From: Nitrospirota bacterium
GTDB lineage: Bacteria; Nitrospirota; CAKKRA01; 9FT-COMBO-42-15
Direction of reading: 5' to 3'
NCBI GenBank assembly: GCA_023248415.1
Contig: JAHFEP010000018.1
Coordinates: 1-23,748, forward strand
Length of the DNA stretch: 23,748 nucleotides
This document shows positions 12,583 to 20,626 of the stretch, piece after piece. The translations under genes were made by a program, and so were the position numbers. Position 1 is the stretch's first letter, and each line of letters starts with the position of its first letter. The notes beneath the pieces are model-generated. The model was given only the letters and a program-made list of their open reading frames with translations, was not told the origin of the DNA and did not search any database.

Positions 12583-14211
12583 ATGGCAAAGCAATTAATG
12601 TTTAGTGATGGGGCAAGGGCAGCTATACTCAAGGGTGTTATGCAGCTTACTGATGCTGTAAAGGCTACACTCGGTCCTGCAGGAAGGAATGCAGTGATTG
12701 ACAAGAAATTCGGCGCTCCTACAATAACAAAAGACGGTGTTACAGTTGCAAAGGAGATTGAGCTTAAAGACCCTTATGAGAATATGGGCGCACAGCTTGT
12801 TAAGGAGGTTGCCAGCAAGACAAGCGATGTTGCCGGAGACGGCACAACAACTGCAACAATCCTCGCTGCTGTAATCTATAAAGAGGGGATGAAGAACGTC
12901 TCTGCAGGCGCCAATCCAATGGATATTAAAAGAGGCATTGAAAAGGCAGTGGAGACAGTCATTGATGAATTAAAGAAATTAAGCAAGCCTACTCAAGACA
13001 AGAAAGAGATTGCACAGGTTGGCACAATATCTGCAAACAATGATTCCACAATCGGCGACTTAATTGCAGAGGCAATGGATAAGGTTGGCAAGGACGGTGT
13101 TATTACTGTTGAAGAGGCAAAGAGCATGACAACATCATTGGATGTTGTTGAGGGTATGCAGTTTGACAGAGGCTATCTGTCGCCTTATTTTGTAACTGAC
13201 CCTGAAAGGATGGAGGCAATATTGGATGATGCATTTATCCTTATCTGTGAAAAGAAGATAAGCAGCATGAAGGACCTCCTTCCGATACTTGAACAGATAG
13301 CAAAGATGGGAAGGCCATTATTGATTCTTTCTGAGGATGTTGAAGGCGAGGCGCTGGCAACACTCGTTGTAAATAAACTGAGAGGGACACTCAACTGCAC
13401 AGCAGTAAAGGCGCCTGGCTTTGGCGACAGAAGAAAGGCAATGCTTGAGGATATTGCTGTTCTGACAGGCGGACAGGTAATATCAGAGGACCTCGGCCTT
13501 AAACTTGAGAATGTAAAGATTACAGACCTTGGAAGGGCAAAGAGGATTACTGTTGATAAAGACAACACAACAATTGTAGAAGGCGCTGGCGACTCAGCTA
13601 AGATACAGGGCAGGGTAAAGCAGATAAAGGCCCAGATAGAGGAGACAACCTCTGACTATGACAGGGAAAAGCTTCAGGAGAGGCTTGCAAAGATAGTCGG
13701 CGGTGTCGCAGTTATTAATGTAGGCGCATCTACTGAGACAGAGATGAAGGAGAAGAAGGCAAGGGTTGAGGATGCGCTTCACGCAACAAGGGCAGCAGTT
13801 GAAGAGGGCATAGTCCCTGGCGGCGGTGTGGCGCTGCTCCGCTGCATTCCAGCTCTGGAAAAACTAAAGCTCCACGGCGACCAGCAGATTGGAGTAAATA
13901 TTATTAAGAGGGCATTGGAAGAGCCGATCAGGCAGATTTCAGAGAATGCCGGCTTTGAAGGCTCAGTTGTAGTTGAAAAGGTAAAGGCAGAAAAGGCAAG
14001 TATAGGGTTTGATGCCTCAAAAGAAGAATATGTTGATATGATAAAGGTAGGAATTATTGATCCTACCAAGGTTACACGTTGTGCGCTCCAGAATGCAGCA
14101 AGTGTTGCATCACTAATGCTTACAACAGAGGTAGTGATTGCAGATATGCCAGAGGAGAGGCCTGCAGCTATGCCGGCAATGCCAGGCGGCGGAATGGGCG
14201 GGATGTATTAA
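12583..14211 (+). CDS. groL: Chaperonin GroEL
   Basis: GroEL (Cpn60) is the ATP-driven double-ring folding chamber. The 542 residues show the equatorial ATP site (KATLGPAGRNAV, TKDGVTVAKEIEL, VAGDGTTTATILA), the apical domain with the substrate and GroES-binding face at about 190-375, the signature AAVEEGIVPGGGVALL near residue 405, and the C-terminal GGGMGGMY tail. The start ATG has AAAGGAGG 8 bases upstream, next to hairpin copy 2. It is the second gene of the CIRCE operon and ends before a strong terminator. Length and motifs are normal. Confidence 0.98.
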   Translation: MAKQLMFSDGARAAILKGVMQLTDAVKATLGPAGRNAVIDKKFGAPTITKDGVTVAKEIELKDPYENMGAQLVKEVASKTSDVAGDGTTTATILAAVIYKEGMKNVSAGANPMDIKRGIEKAVETVIDELKKLSKPTQDKKEIAQVGTISANNDSTIGDLIAEAMDKVGKDGVITVEEAKSMTTSLDVVEGMQFDRGYLSPYFVTDPERMEAILDDAFILICEKKISSMKDLLPILEQIAKMGRPLLILSEDVEGEALATLVVNKLRGTLNCTAVKAPGFGDRRKAMLEDIAVLTGGQVISEDLGLKLENVKITDLGRAKRITVDKDNTTIVEGAGDSAKIQGRVKQIKAQIEETTSDYDREKLQERLAKIVGGVAVINVGASTETEMKEKKARVEDALHATRAAVEEGIVPGGGVALLRCIPALEKLKLHGDQQIGVNIIKRALEEPIRQISENAGFEGSVVVEKVKAEKASIGFDASKEEYVDMIKVGIIDPTKVTRCALQNAASVASLMLTTEVVIADMPEERPAAMPAMPGGGMGGMY

Positions 14212-14226
14212 AGACAGTTAAAGTTA

Positions 14227-14270
14227 AAGCAGGGGTTTGATTAATCAAACCCCTGCTTCTTTATTCTTTT
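14227..14270 (+). terminator. Intrinsic terminator of groESL
   Basis: Perfect inverted repeat: AAGCAGGGGTTTGA (14227-14240), loop TTAA, TCAAACCCCTGCTT (14245-14258), then CTTTATTCTTTT. It lies 15 bases after the groEL stop. The end of the T-run meets the -35 of the hrcA promoter. Confidence 0.92.
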
Positions 14271-14298
14271 GACAATTTTTTATACGGTTTGTTATAAT
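14269..14298 (+). promoter_or_regulatory. Consensus promoter of the hrcA operon
   Basis: Perfect TTGACA (14269-14274) and perfect TATAAT (14293-14298) with an 18-base spacer. It would start transcription near 14305, about 158 bases before hrcA. A weaker second candidate (TTATTG 14413-14418, TATAAT 14436-14441, 17-base spacer) lies nearer the gene. Confidence 0.8.
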
Positions 14299-14332
14299 TG
14301 GTTTATAGCAAACGCATTAAATAATGCTACAT

Positions 14333-14406
14333 TGTCATTGCGAGCGATAGCGAAGCAATCTCATAAATGGCGGGATTGCTTCGTCGCTTCGCTCCTCGCA
14401 ATGACA
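14333..14406. repeat. Dispersed GTCATTGCGAG palindromic repeat
   Basis: TGTCATTGCGAGCGATAGCG..AAGCAATC at the left and GATTGCTTCG..CTCCTCGCAATGACA at the right form an imperfect long hairpin with a short central loop. Repeats starting GTCATTGCGAG and containing GAAGCAATC are known intergenic elements in many unrelated bacterial genomes and behave like MITEs. This copy lies in the hrcA leader between promoter and gene. Confidence 0.8.
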
Positions 14407-14462
14407 CGGCAATTATTGCGTTTGTATTAATATATTATAATAATCTTTCTGGAATTTTAAAA

Positions 14463-15476
14463 ATGGACGAGAGGGTTCAAAAGATATTAAAAACCGTAAT
14501 AACGGCCTATATAGAAACAGGCGAGCCTGTTGGTTCAAGGACGATTTCAAAAAAATATGATTCGTGGCTGAGTCCTGCAACCATAAGAAATATTATGGCA
14601 GATTTAGAGGATCTGGGTTTTCTTACACATCCTTATACATCCTCTGGAAGGATACCAACAGAAAAGGGCTATCGTTATTATATTGATTGTTTAATAAGCA
14701 ATGAAGAATTTGAGTATATAGATGAGGAGCAGTTTAGAGCCAGATACCAGCATAAAAAGACGGACATATCCGAATTGATGCATGAGACATCACAGATACT
14801 TTCAATGCTTTCACATTATACAAGCGTAGTTACCACACCTCGTTTTACAAACACAATCTTTAAGCATCTTAAATTTATAATGTTAGATAAGAGGAGTATA
14901 TTGGCTATCTTTGTATCACAGGAAGGGATTGTGCATAATAAGGTCTTTGCTGTAGATGAGGATTACAGCCAGAAGGACCTTGATTGGGTTGCAGCATATA
15001 TAAACGATGAGTTTGAGGGCTGCACAATAGGCCAGATAAGGGATAAACTGATTGAAGGCATGAGGATGGACAAGGCGCATTATAATAAGCTGTTAATAAA
15101 GATTATAAGCAAATATAGCGAGGAGTCATTCTTTGATATAGGAGACATATTTTTAGAGGGAAAGACAAATGTTCTTGACCATCCGGAATTTTCTGATATA
15201 GACAAGATGAAACAGCTTTTCAAGACCTTTGAAGAAAAATATACTATCTTAAAGTTTCTTAACAGGTGTCTTGACAGCGATGGCGTTAAGGTATTTATCG
15301 GAGATGAGAATATCGGCGTAAGCCACTGCAGTCTGGTAGTAGCTAATTATAAAGACGGCAACAGGGTGCTTGGGACAATAGGTGTTATAGGCCCTACAAG
15401 GATGGAATATTCAAGGATAATACCTCTTGTAGATGTAACAGCAAGAACGCTTACAAAGGCATTGAGCAGGGAATAA
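14463..15476 (+). CDS. hrcA: Heat-inducible transcriptional repressor HrcA
   Basis: HrcA is the repressor that binds CIRCE and needs GroEL to stay folded, linking chaperone supply to chaperone gene expression. The protein from ATG 14463 has 337 residues, normal for the family. The N-terminal winged helix (RVQKILKTVITAYIETGEPVGS, SPATIRNIMADLEDLGFLTHPYTSSGR) is about residues 1-90; the rest is the GAF-like dimerisation domain, ending IGPTRMEYSRIIPLVDVTA. A frame extended to 14367 would start inside the dispersed repeat and has no family support. The ribosome binding site is weak. It heads hrcA-grpE-dnaK-dnaJ, downstream of a consensus promoter without a canonical CIRCE. Confidence 0.96.
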   Translation: MDERVQKILKTVITAYIETGEPVGSRTISKKYDSWLSPATIRNIMADLEDLGFLTHPYTSSGRIPTEKGYRYYIDCLISNEEFEYIDEEQFRARYQHKKTDISELMHETSQILSMLSHYTSVVTTPRFTNTIFKHLKFIMLDKRSILAIFVSQEGIVHNKVFAVDEDYSQKDLDWVAAYINDEFEGCTIGQIRDKLIEGMRMDKAHYNKLLIKIISKYSEESFFDIGDIFLEGKTNVLDHPEFSDIDKMKQLFKTFEEKYTILKFLNRCLDSDGVKVFIGDENIGVSHCSLVVANYKDGNRVLGTIGVIGPTRMEYSRIIPLVDVTARTLTKALSRE

Positions 15477-15485
15477 ATAATTAAA

Positions 15486-16157
15486 ATGGAAAATAATAAA
15501 GAAGACATAGAAGTCAAAGATGAAAATAGAGAGCCTTTGCAGACAGCAGAAGAGATAAAAGAAGAGGCTGAGGAACCTTCTGAGCCAGCAGACCTTGCCA
15601 AAGAGAACGAAAGGCTGAGGTCTGAAATTGAAAAGAAGGCTCAGGAGGCAAAGGAAAACCACGATAAATATGTCAGGCTTTATGCTGAATTTGAAAATTA
15701 TAAGAAGCGTATTGTTAAAGACCAGGCAGAGTTTTCGAAATTTGCAAATGAGAGGCTGATAAGGGATATTCTTCCTGTGATTGACAACCTTGAGAGGGCA
15801 GTTGAGCATGCAAAGGAACCCTCCATGGAAAAAGAAATATCTACAGGGACAAAAGGAGAGCCACAGGCTCTAAAGGGATTAATAGACGGCATTGAACTGA
15901 CAATCAAGCAGTTTAAGGATGTGCTCGGTAATTTAGGGGTTAAAGAGGTAAAGTCAGTTGGCGAGCCCTTTGACCCAGCGAGGCATGAGGCAGTAACTCA
16001 TATAGAAACAGATAAGTATGATGATAATATTATTATAAATGAGTTTCAAAAGGGATATATGTTGAATAACAGGATATTACGTCCTGCAATGGTAACCGTT
16101 GCAAAGAATCTGGAGAAGAAAGAGGATACTGTTTCAGAGCAGGGCGAGGAAAAATAA
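15486..16157 (+). CDS. grpE: Nucleotide exchange factor GrpE
   Basis: GrpE releases ADP from DnaK. The 223 residues have an acidic, low-complexity N-terminus (1-45), a long coiled coil at about 45-100 (KENERLRSEIEKKAQEAKENHDKYVRLYAEFENYKKR, given here only as landmark), and the C-terminal beta domain with GVKEVKSVGEPFDPARHEAV and the ending YMLNNRILRPAMVTVAK, all standard. It lies 9 bases after hrcA and its ribosome binding site is poor, which suggests coupling to hrcA translation. The gene is slightly long because of the acidic N-terminus. Confidence 0.96.
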   Translation: MENNKEDIEVKDENREPLQTAEEIKEEAEEPSEPADLAKENERLRSEIEKKAQEAKENHDKYVRLYAEFENYKKRIVKDQAEFSKFANERLIRDILPVIDNLERAVEHAKEPSMEKEISTGTKGEPQALKGLIDGIELTIKQFKDVLGNLGVKEVKSVGEPFDPARHEAVTHIETDKYDDNIIINEFQKGYMLNNRILRPAMVTVAKNLEKKEDTVSEQGEEK

Positions 16158-16161
16158 TTAT

Positions 16162-16196
16162 GACATAAGCCTTATATGTTCTATAAGACTTATGTC
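16162..16196. repeat. Chaperone leader hairpin, copy 3 (in front of dnaK)
   Basis: Arms GACATAAGCCTTATA (16162-16176) and TATAAGACTTATGTC (16182-16196) pair with one mismatch; loop TGTTC. Read on the minus strand the core is CTTATAGAACATATAAG, against CTTATAGGACATATAAG in the groES and groEL copies, so this copy is inverted relative to them. It is followed by AAAAAGGAGG, the dnaK ribosome binding site. Confidence 0.75.
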
Positions 16197-16218
16197 TATT
16201 CTTAAAAAGGAGGCACAA

Positions 16219-18132
16219 ATGGGAAAGGTTATTGGAATAGATTTGGGAACCACAAATTCCTGTGTTGCTATAATGGAAGGCGGGGAACCTGTTGTTATTG
16301 CCAATGCAGAAGGCAGCCGTATAACACCTTCTGTTGTTGCAATAACAGAAGGCGGTGAGCGTCTTGTCGGGCAGATAGCAAAGAGGCAGGCAATTACAAA
16401 TCCAGAAAATACAATTTTTTCAATAAAGAGGCTAATCGGAAGAAAATACAACTCTGAGGTGGTTCAGGATGCAATTAAAAAACTTCCATATAAGATTACA
16501 GAGGCGCCTAACGGAGACGAGCAGGTGGTTATAAGAGGCAAGAATTACAGCCCTTCAGAGGTCTCTGCCATGATACTGCAGAAGATGAAGCAGACAGCAG
16601 AGGATTATCTTGGCGAAAAGGTTACAGAGGCAGTAATTACAGTCCCTGCATATTTTAATGACAGCCAGCGTCAGGCTACAAAGGATGCAGGAAGGATTGC
16701 AGGTCTTAATGTCCTCAGGATTATAAATGAGCCAACTGCAGCATCATTAGCATACGGTCTTGATAAGAAAAAGGATGAGAAGATAGTTGTGTATGACCTT
16801 GGCGGCGGTACCTTTGATGTTACAGCCCTTGAATTAGGAGAGGGCGTATTTGAGGTTAAGTCTACTAACGGCGATACCTATCTTGGCGGCGATGACTTTG
16901 ACCTGAGAATTATTGACTGGCTCGTGGCAGAATTTAGAAAGGACCAGGGCATTGATTTAAGAAAGGATAAGATGGCGCTGCAAAGGTTGAAAGAGGCAGC
17001 AGAAAAGGCAAAGATTGAGCTGTCTTCATCATTGGAGACAGAGATAAATCTGCCATTTGTTACTGCTGATGCAAGCGGGCCAAAGCACATGAACATAAAG
17101 CTTTCAAGAGCAAAGCTTGAACAGCTTGTTGATGATTTAATACAAAGGACAATAGAGCCGTGCAGAAGGGCATTATCAGATGCAGGTCTTACGCCAAAGG
17201 ACATAAATGAGGTTGTGCTTGTCGGCGGCCAGACGAGGATGCCTAAGGTTCAGCAGGTTGTAAAGGAATTTTTTGGAAAAGAACCTCACAAAGGCGTAAA
17301 TCCAGACGAGGTTGTTGCAGTAGGCGCTGCAATACAGGCAGGTGTATTAAAGGGCGAGGTAAAGGATGTTCTTCTGTTAGATGTAACCCCGCTTTCTCTC
17401 GGCATTGAGACACTCGGCGGTGTATTTACAAAGTTGATAGAGAGGAATACAACTATTCCGACAAAGAAGGGACAGGTATTCTCTACTGCAACAGACAATC
17501 AGCCTGCTGTCTCTATCAGGGTATTTCAGGGTGAACGCGATATGGCAGCAGACAACAAGCTACTCGGCCAGTTTGAGCTTGTCGGTATTCCTCCTGCGCC
17601 AAGGGGCGTACCGCAGATAGAGGTTACATTTGATATTGATGCAAACGGCATTGTCCATGTTTCTGCAAAGGACCTTGGCACTGGAAAGGAACAGTCCATA
17701 AAGATTACTGCATCCAGCGGCCTCACAGAAGAAGAGATTCAAAAGATGGTAAAGGATTCAGAAATGCATTCTGATGAGGATAAGAAAAAGAAACAGCTTG
17801 CAGAGGTGCGAAATGAAGCAGATACTCTTGTATATTCAGTAGAAAAATCATTAGCAGAATTCGGTGACAGGATATTGCCGGATGAGAAGGTCAAGATTCA
17901 GGAGGCCATGGAGAATACAAGGAAGGCATTGGCTGGAAATGATATAGATGCTATAAAAAATGCGGTAGCATTGCTTTCAACCTCTTCTCACAAGCTTGCA
18001 GAGGAGATGTATAAAAAGGCTGGATCACAGCAGGGCGCAGCAGGAGCAGGCGCTGGCGCAGAGGCAGGTGCAAAGAAGGAAGATAAGGTTGTAGAGGCAG
18101 AATTTGAAGAGGTTGATAAGGACAAGAAATAG
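16219..18132 (+). CDS. dnaK: Chaperone DnaK (Hsp70)
   Basis: DnaK binds exposed hydrophobic peptides in an ATP-controlled cycle with DnaJ and GrpE. The 637 residues contain the phosphate-1 loop GIDLGTTNSC, phosphate-2 VYDLGGGTFDVT, the adenosine motif LVGGQTRMP, the linker DVLLLDVTPLSLGIE, the beta-sandwich substrate domain with the RVFQGER motif, and the helical lid. It ends in a Gly/Ala-rich linker and VVEAEFEEVDKD, typical of bacterial DnaK. I start at ATG 16219 because AAGGAGG lies 5 bases upstream and the family begins MGKVIGIDLG; the longer frame from 16099 overlaps grpE and hairpin copy 3. Confidence 0.98.
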   Translation: MGKVIGIDLGTTNSCVAIMEGGEPVVIANAEGSRITPSVVAITEGGERLVGQIAKRQAITNPENTIFSIKRLIGRKYNSEVVQDAIKKLPYKITEAPNGDEQVVIRGKNYSPSEVSAMILQKMKQTAEDYLGEKVTEAVITVPAYFNDSQRQATKDAGRIAGLNVLRIINEPTAASLAYGLDKKKDEKIVVYDLGGGTFDVTALELGEGVFEVKSTNGDTYLGGDDFDLRIIDWLVAEFRKDQGIDLRKDKMALQRLKEAAEKAKIELSSSLETEINLPFVTADASGPKHMNIKLSRAKLEQLVDDLIQRTIEPCRRALSDAGLTPKDINEVVLVGGQTRMPKVQQVVKEFFGKEPHKGVNPDEVVAVGAAIQAGVLKGEVKDVLLLDVTPLSLGIETLGGVFTKLIERNTTIPTKKGQVFSTATDNQPAVSIRVFQGERDMAADNKLLGQFELVGIPPAPRGVPQIEVTFDIDANGIVHVSAKDLGTGKEQSIKITASSGLTEEEIQKMVKDSEMHSDEDKKKKQLAEVRNEADTLVYSVEKSLAEFGDRILPDEKVKIQEAMENTRKALAGNDIDAIKNAVALLSTSSHKLAEEMYKKAGSQQGAAGAGAGAEAGAKKEDKVVEAEFEEVDKDKK

Positions 18133-18144
18133 GGTTGATGGAAA

Positions 18145-19239
18145 TTGGCTAATAAACAGGATTATTATACAATCTTAGGTGTAGAAAAAAATGCTTCTGA
18201 GGCAGATATTAAAAAGGTCTACCGCAAGCTTGCACATCAGTTTCATCCTGATAAAAATCAAGGAAATAAAGAATCAGAGGAAAAATTTAAGGAGATTTCT
18301 GAGGCATACGAGGTATTAAGCGACCCTCAAAAGAGGAGGGAGTATGACCTTTACGGCCACAGGATGGGTGGACAGGGTCCTGAGGGTTTCAGGGATTTTG
18401 GCGATGTTTTTGGCGACATATTTGGCGACTTCTTCGGTTTTAGCAGAAGGGGCGGCCAGCGGCCTGAGCAGGGCGCTGACTTAAGATATAATCTTAATAT
18501 TACCTTTGAGGAGGCTGTGTTTGGCTATGAGACAAAGGTAAAGGTTCCGAGGATGGAAACCTGCCTTGATTGCAATGGCAAGGGCACAGAGTTTGGCGTA
18601 GAGCCGGCAGTCTGTCCTAATTGCAAAGGCAGCGGCCAGGTAAGATTTCAGCAGGGATTTTTCACAATCAGCAGAACATGCAGCAGGTGTCATGGAGAGG
18701 GCAAAATTATAACAAGTCCTTGTCCGAAATGCCGCGGCGCAAAGAAGATTAAAAAGGACCGCATCCTTTCAATAAAGGTTCCACCGGGCGTAGAGGACGG
18801 CATGAGGCTGAAACTTTCAAATGAGGGTGAGAGCGGCAATTACGGCGGCCCCCCAGGTGATTTGTATGTAGTTATTACTGTAAAGGAGCATCCAATATTT
18901 ACACGGGAGAGAGATGATATATATTGCGAAATACCACTCGGCCTTGCACAGGCAGCGCTTGGCACAATGATAGAGGTGCCGACACTTGTTGGAAACACAG
19001 AATTAAAAATACCAGCAGGAACACAAAGCGGGGCAACCTTTAGATTAAAGGGCAAAGGGGTTGCAAGCATCAGGGGTTATGGAATTGGTGATCAGGTTGT
19101 AAAGATTAATGTGCAGATTCCAAATAAGCTTAGCGTAAAACAAAAGGAGCTTTTAGAGGAATACGCAAGAATCAGCGGTGAGGAGATAGTTCCTGATAAA
19201 GGTTTCTTGAAAAAAGTAAAAGAGGCAATGAAAAGGTAA
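18145..19239 (+). CDS. dnaJ: Chaperone DnaJ (Hsp40)
   Basis: DnaJ delivers substrates to DnaK and stimulates its ATPase. The 364 residues show a J domain (1-70) with HPD at 34-36, a Gly/Phe-rich linker (about 71-108), the zinc-binding region with CLDCNGKG (C140), CPNCKGSG (C157), CSRCHGEG (C179) and CPKCRGAK (C193), and two C-terminal substrate domains. The fourth zinc repeat lacks the final glycine but keeps both cysteines. The start is TTG 18145; an ATG at 18138 is out of frame and stops after four codons. The ribosome binding site is weak (AGGG, 10 bases away). It follows dnaK by 12 bases. Confidence 0.96.
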   Translation: MANKQDYYTILGVEKNASEADIKKVYRKLAHQFHPDKNQGNKESEEKFKEISEAYEVLSDPQKRREYDLYGHRMGGQGPEGFRDFGDVFGDIFGDFFGFSRRGGQRPEQGADLRYNLNITFEEAVFGYETKVKVPRMETCLDCNGKGTEFGVEPAVCPNCKGSGQVRFQQGFFTISRTCSRCHGEGKIITSPCPKCRGAKKIKKDRILSIKVPPGVEDGMRLKLSNEGESGNYGGPPGDLYVVITVKEHPIFTRERDDIYCEIPLGLAQAALGTMIEVPTLVGNTELKIPAGTQSGATFRLKGKGVASIRGYGIGDQVVKINVQIPNKLSVKQKELLEEYARISGEEIVPDKGFLKKVKEAMKR

Positions 19240-19242
19240 AAA

Positions 19243-19995
19243 GTGCCGGGGCCAAGGCTTTTTTTTATTGATTTAAAAGATATTATAGATAATAAAGTAA
19301 CCATTAGCAATGCTGCGTTAAGACATATAACAAAAATATTACGGTTAGGCATAGGCGATAAGATATGGATTGCTGATGAAAGAAAGAAAAGATATTTTAT
19401 TGAGCTGATAGATGTTAATCATAAAAAGGCGACAGGCAAGATTTTAGAGACAAAAGAGTTTTCTGAAACCCCTTCCATTGAAATAATTCTTGTGCAGTCC
19501 ATCCTAAAAGGTGATAAAATGGATATGCTGATACAAAAGGCGGCAGAGCTTGGTGTATCAAAGGTCATTCCAGTAATCACTGAGAGAACAATTGTTAAAT
19601 TTTCTGAAAACAGGACATCTTCTAAGGAAAAAAGATGGCAGAGTATTGCAAGAGAGGCATCCCAGCAGAGCGGCAGATGGGATGTGCCAGAGATTGGACT
19701 GATAACTGGTTTTGAGGATGTTTTTGACAAAATCGGCAAGATTGATTCAGGTTTAATCCTCTGGGAAGGTGAACAGAAAAATAAACTAAGGGAAGTTTGC
19801 AAAAGATATTCAGGAGGAATTAATAAGCTCTGTGTATTTGTTGGTCCTGAGGGCGGCTTCACAGATAAAGAGGTAGAGTCAGCTAAGTCCAACGGATTTA
19901 TCCCTGTTTCAATGGGAGACTTAATATTAAGGGCAGAGACTGCTGCTATAACAATCATTGGGATTTTACAATATGAATTCGGCAATATTGGATAG
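19243..19995 (+). CDS. rsmE: 16S rRNA (uracil-1498-N3)-methyltransferase RsmE
   Basis: RsmE methylates U1498 in the decoding centre of 16S rRNA, using S-adenosylmethionine. The 250 residues have an N-terminal PUA-like domain (HITKILRLGIGDKIWIADERKK) and a SPOUT knot domain with ILVQSILKGDKMDMLIQKAAELGV, SERs-like ERTIVKF, the cofactor loop VGPEGGFTDKE and LRAETAA near the end, all diagnostic. The start is GTG 19243, three bases after the dnaJ stop, with AAGG 7 bases upstream. A gene order dnaJ-rsmE (often with prmA) is seen in several phyla; prmA is absent here. Confidence 0.95.
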   Translation: MPGPRLFFIDLKDIIDNKVTISNAALRHITKILRLGIGDKIWIADERKKRYFIELIDVNHKKATGKILETKEFSETPSIEIILVQSILKGDKMDMLIQKAAELGVSKVIPVITERTIVKFSENRTSSKEKRWQSIAREASQQSGRWDVPEIGLITGFEDVFDKIGKIDSGLILWEGEQKNKLREVCKRYSGGINKLCVFVGPEGGFTDKEVESAKSNGFIPVSMGDLILRAETAAITIIGILQYEFGNIG

Positions 19996-20626
19996 GCCTA
20001 ACATAATGCTGCTGCTTGTCATTTTTATAATCTTCTTTAATACATCTTTTTCAGATGCCATGGTTGTTGAAAGAATCGCTGCTGTAGTTAATAACAGGGT
20101 TATTATATTAAGCACACTGAATGCGGCAACTGAATTAAGGAAGGCAGATATACAGATAGAAGAGGATATATCTGATGAAGATTTAATCCGGAAAAAGGTA
20201 TTATGGGAACTTATTGACAGAAGCCTGATAATAAATGAGGCAGAGAAATTTGGCATGACAAAGATACCTGATGCTGAAATAACAGAGGCATTAGAGGAGA
20301 TAAAAAAGGCATATCCAACAGAGGTTGAATTTGAAAAGGCATTATCAAGGTGGGGAATGAATACAGAAGATTTAAAGCTATACATTAAGGAGCAGATAAT
20401 CGCACTTAAATTTATTGACCAGAGGATAAGGTTTTTTGTAAAGGTGTCTGACGAGGATATTGCCAAATTCTATATTGAGAATAAGCCAGCTTATGAGAAT
20501 AAATCAATGGAAGATATAAAGGCAGAAATTGAAGTATATTTGACAGAGGATGAGGTTGCAAAGCAACTGGAGGAGTATATCAAAAAATTAAGAGCAAAGG
20601 CAGAGATACGGGTAAATATCAAATAG
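19973..20626 (+). CDS. SurA N-terminal-like periplasmic chaperone lacking a PPIase domain
   Basis: A 217-residue secreted protein. A signal segment (MLLLVIFIIFFNTSFSDA) is followed by VVERIAAVVNNRVIILSTLNAA, the standard opening of the SurA/PpiC N-terminal chaperone domain, then LIRKKVLWELIDRSLIINEAEKFGM and the helical rest. The parvulin isomerase domain that should follow (about 100 residues) is absent; the protein goes directly to a C-terminal helix like that closing the SurA core. The gene overlaps rsmE by 23 bases if ATG 19973 is used (GGGA 9 bases upstream). ATG 20006, just after the rsmE stop, would give a shorter signal peptide and is also possible. Its stop is immediately followed by the stop of the opposing GGDEF gene. 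Confidence 0.8.
   Translation: MNSAILDRPNIMLLLVIFIIFFNTSFSDAMVVERIAAVVNNRVIILSTLNAATELRKADIQIEEDISDEDLIRKKVLWELIDRSLIINEAEKFGMTKIPDAEITEALEEIKKAYPTEVEFEKALSRWGMNTEDLKLYIKEQIIALKFIDQRIRFFVKVSDEDIAKFYIENKPAYENKSMEDIKAEIEVYLTEDEVAKQLEEYIKKLRAKAEIRVNIK

Noticed and set aside
14367..14462. N-terminal extension of hrcA (start at 14367)
   Set aside because: It lies in the dispersed repeat, encodes residues unlike the HrcA family, and the conserved start is ATG 14463.
16099..16218. N-terminal extension of dnaK
   Set aside because: It overlaps grpE and the leader hairpin; the family start and a strong ribosome binding site are at 16219.
16100..16218. Heat-shock sigma factor promoter in front of dnaK
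   Set aside because: I see no CTTGAAA/CCCCAT-type boxes in the grpE-dnaK junction; only the hairpin and ribosome binding site are present.
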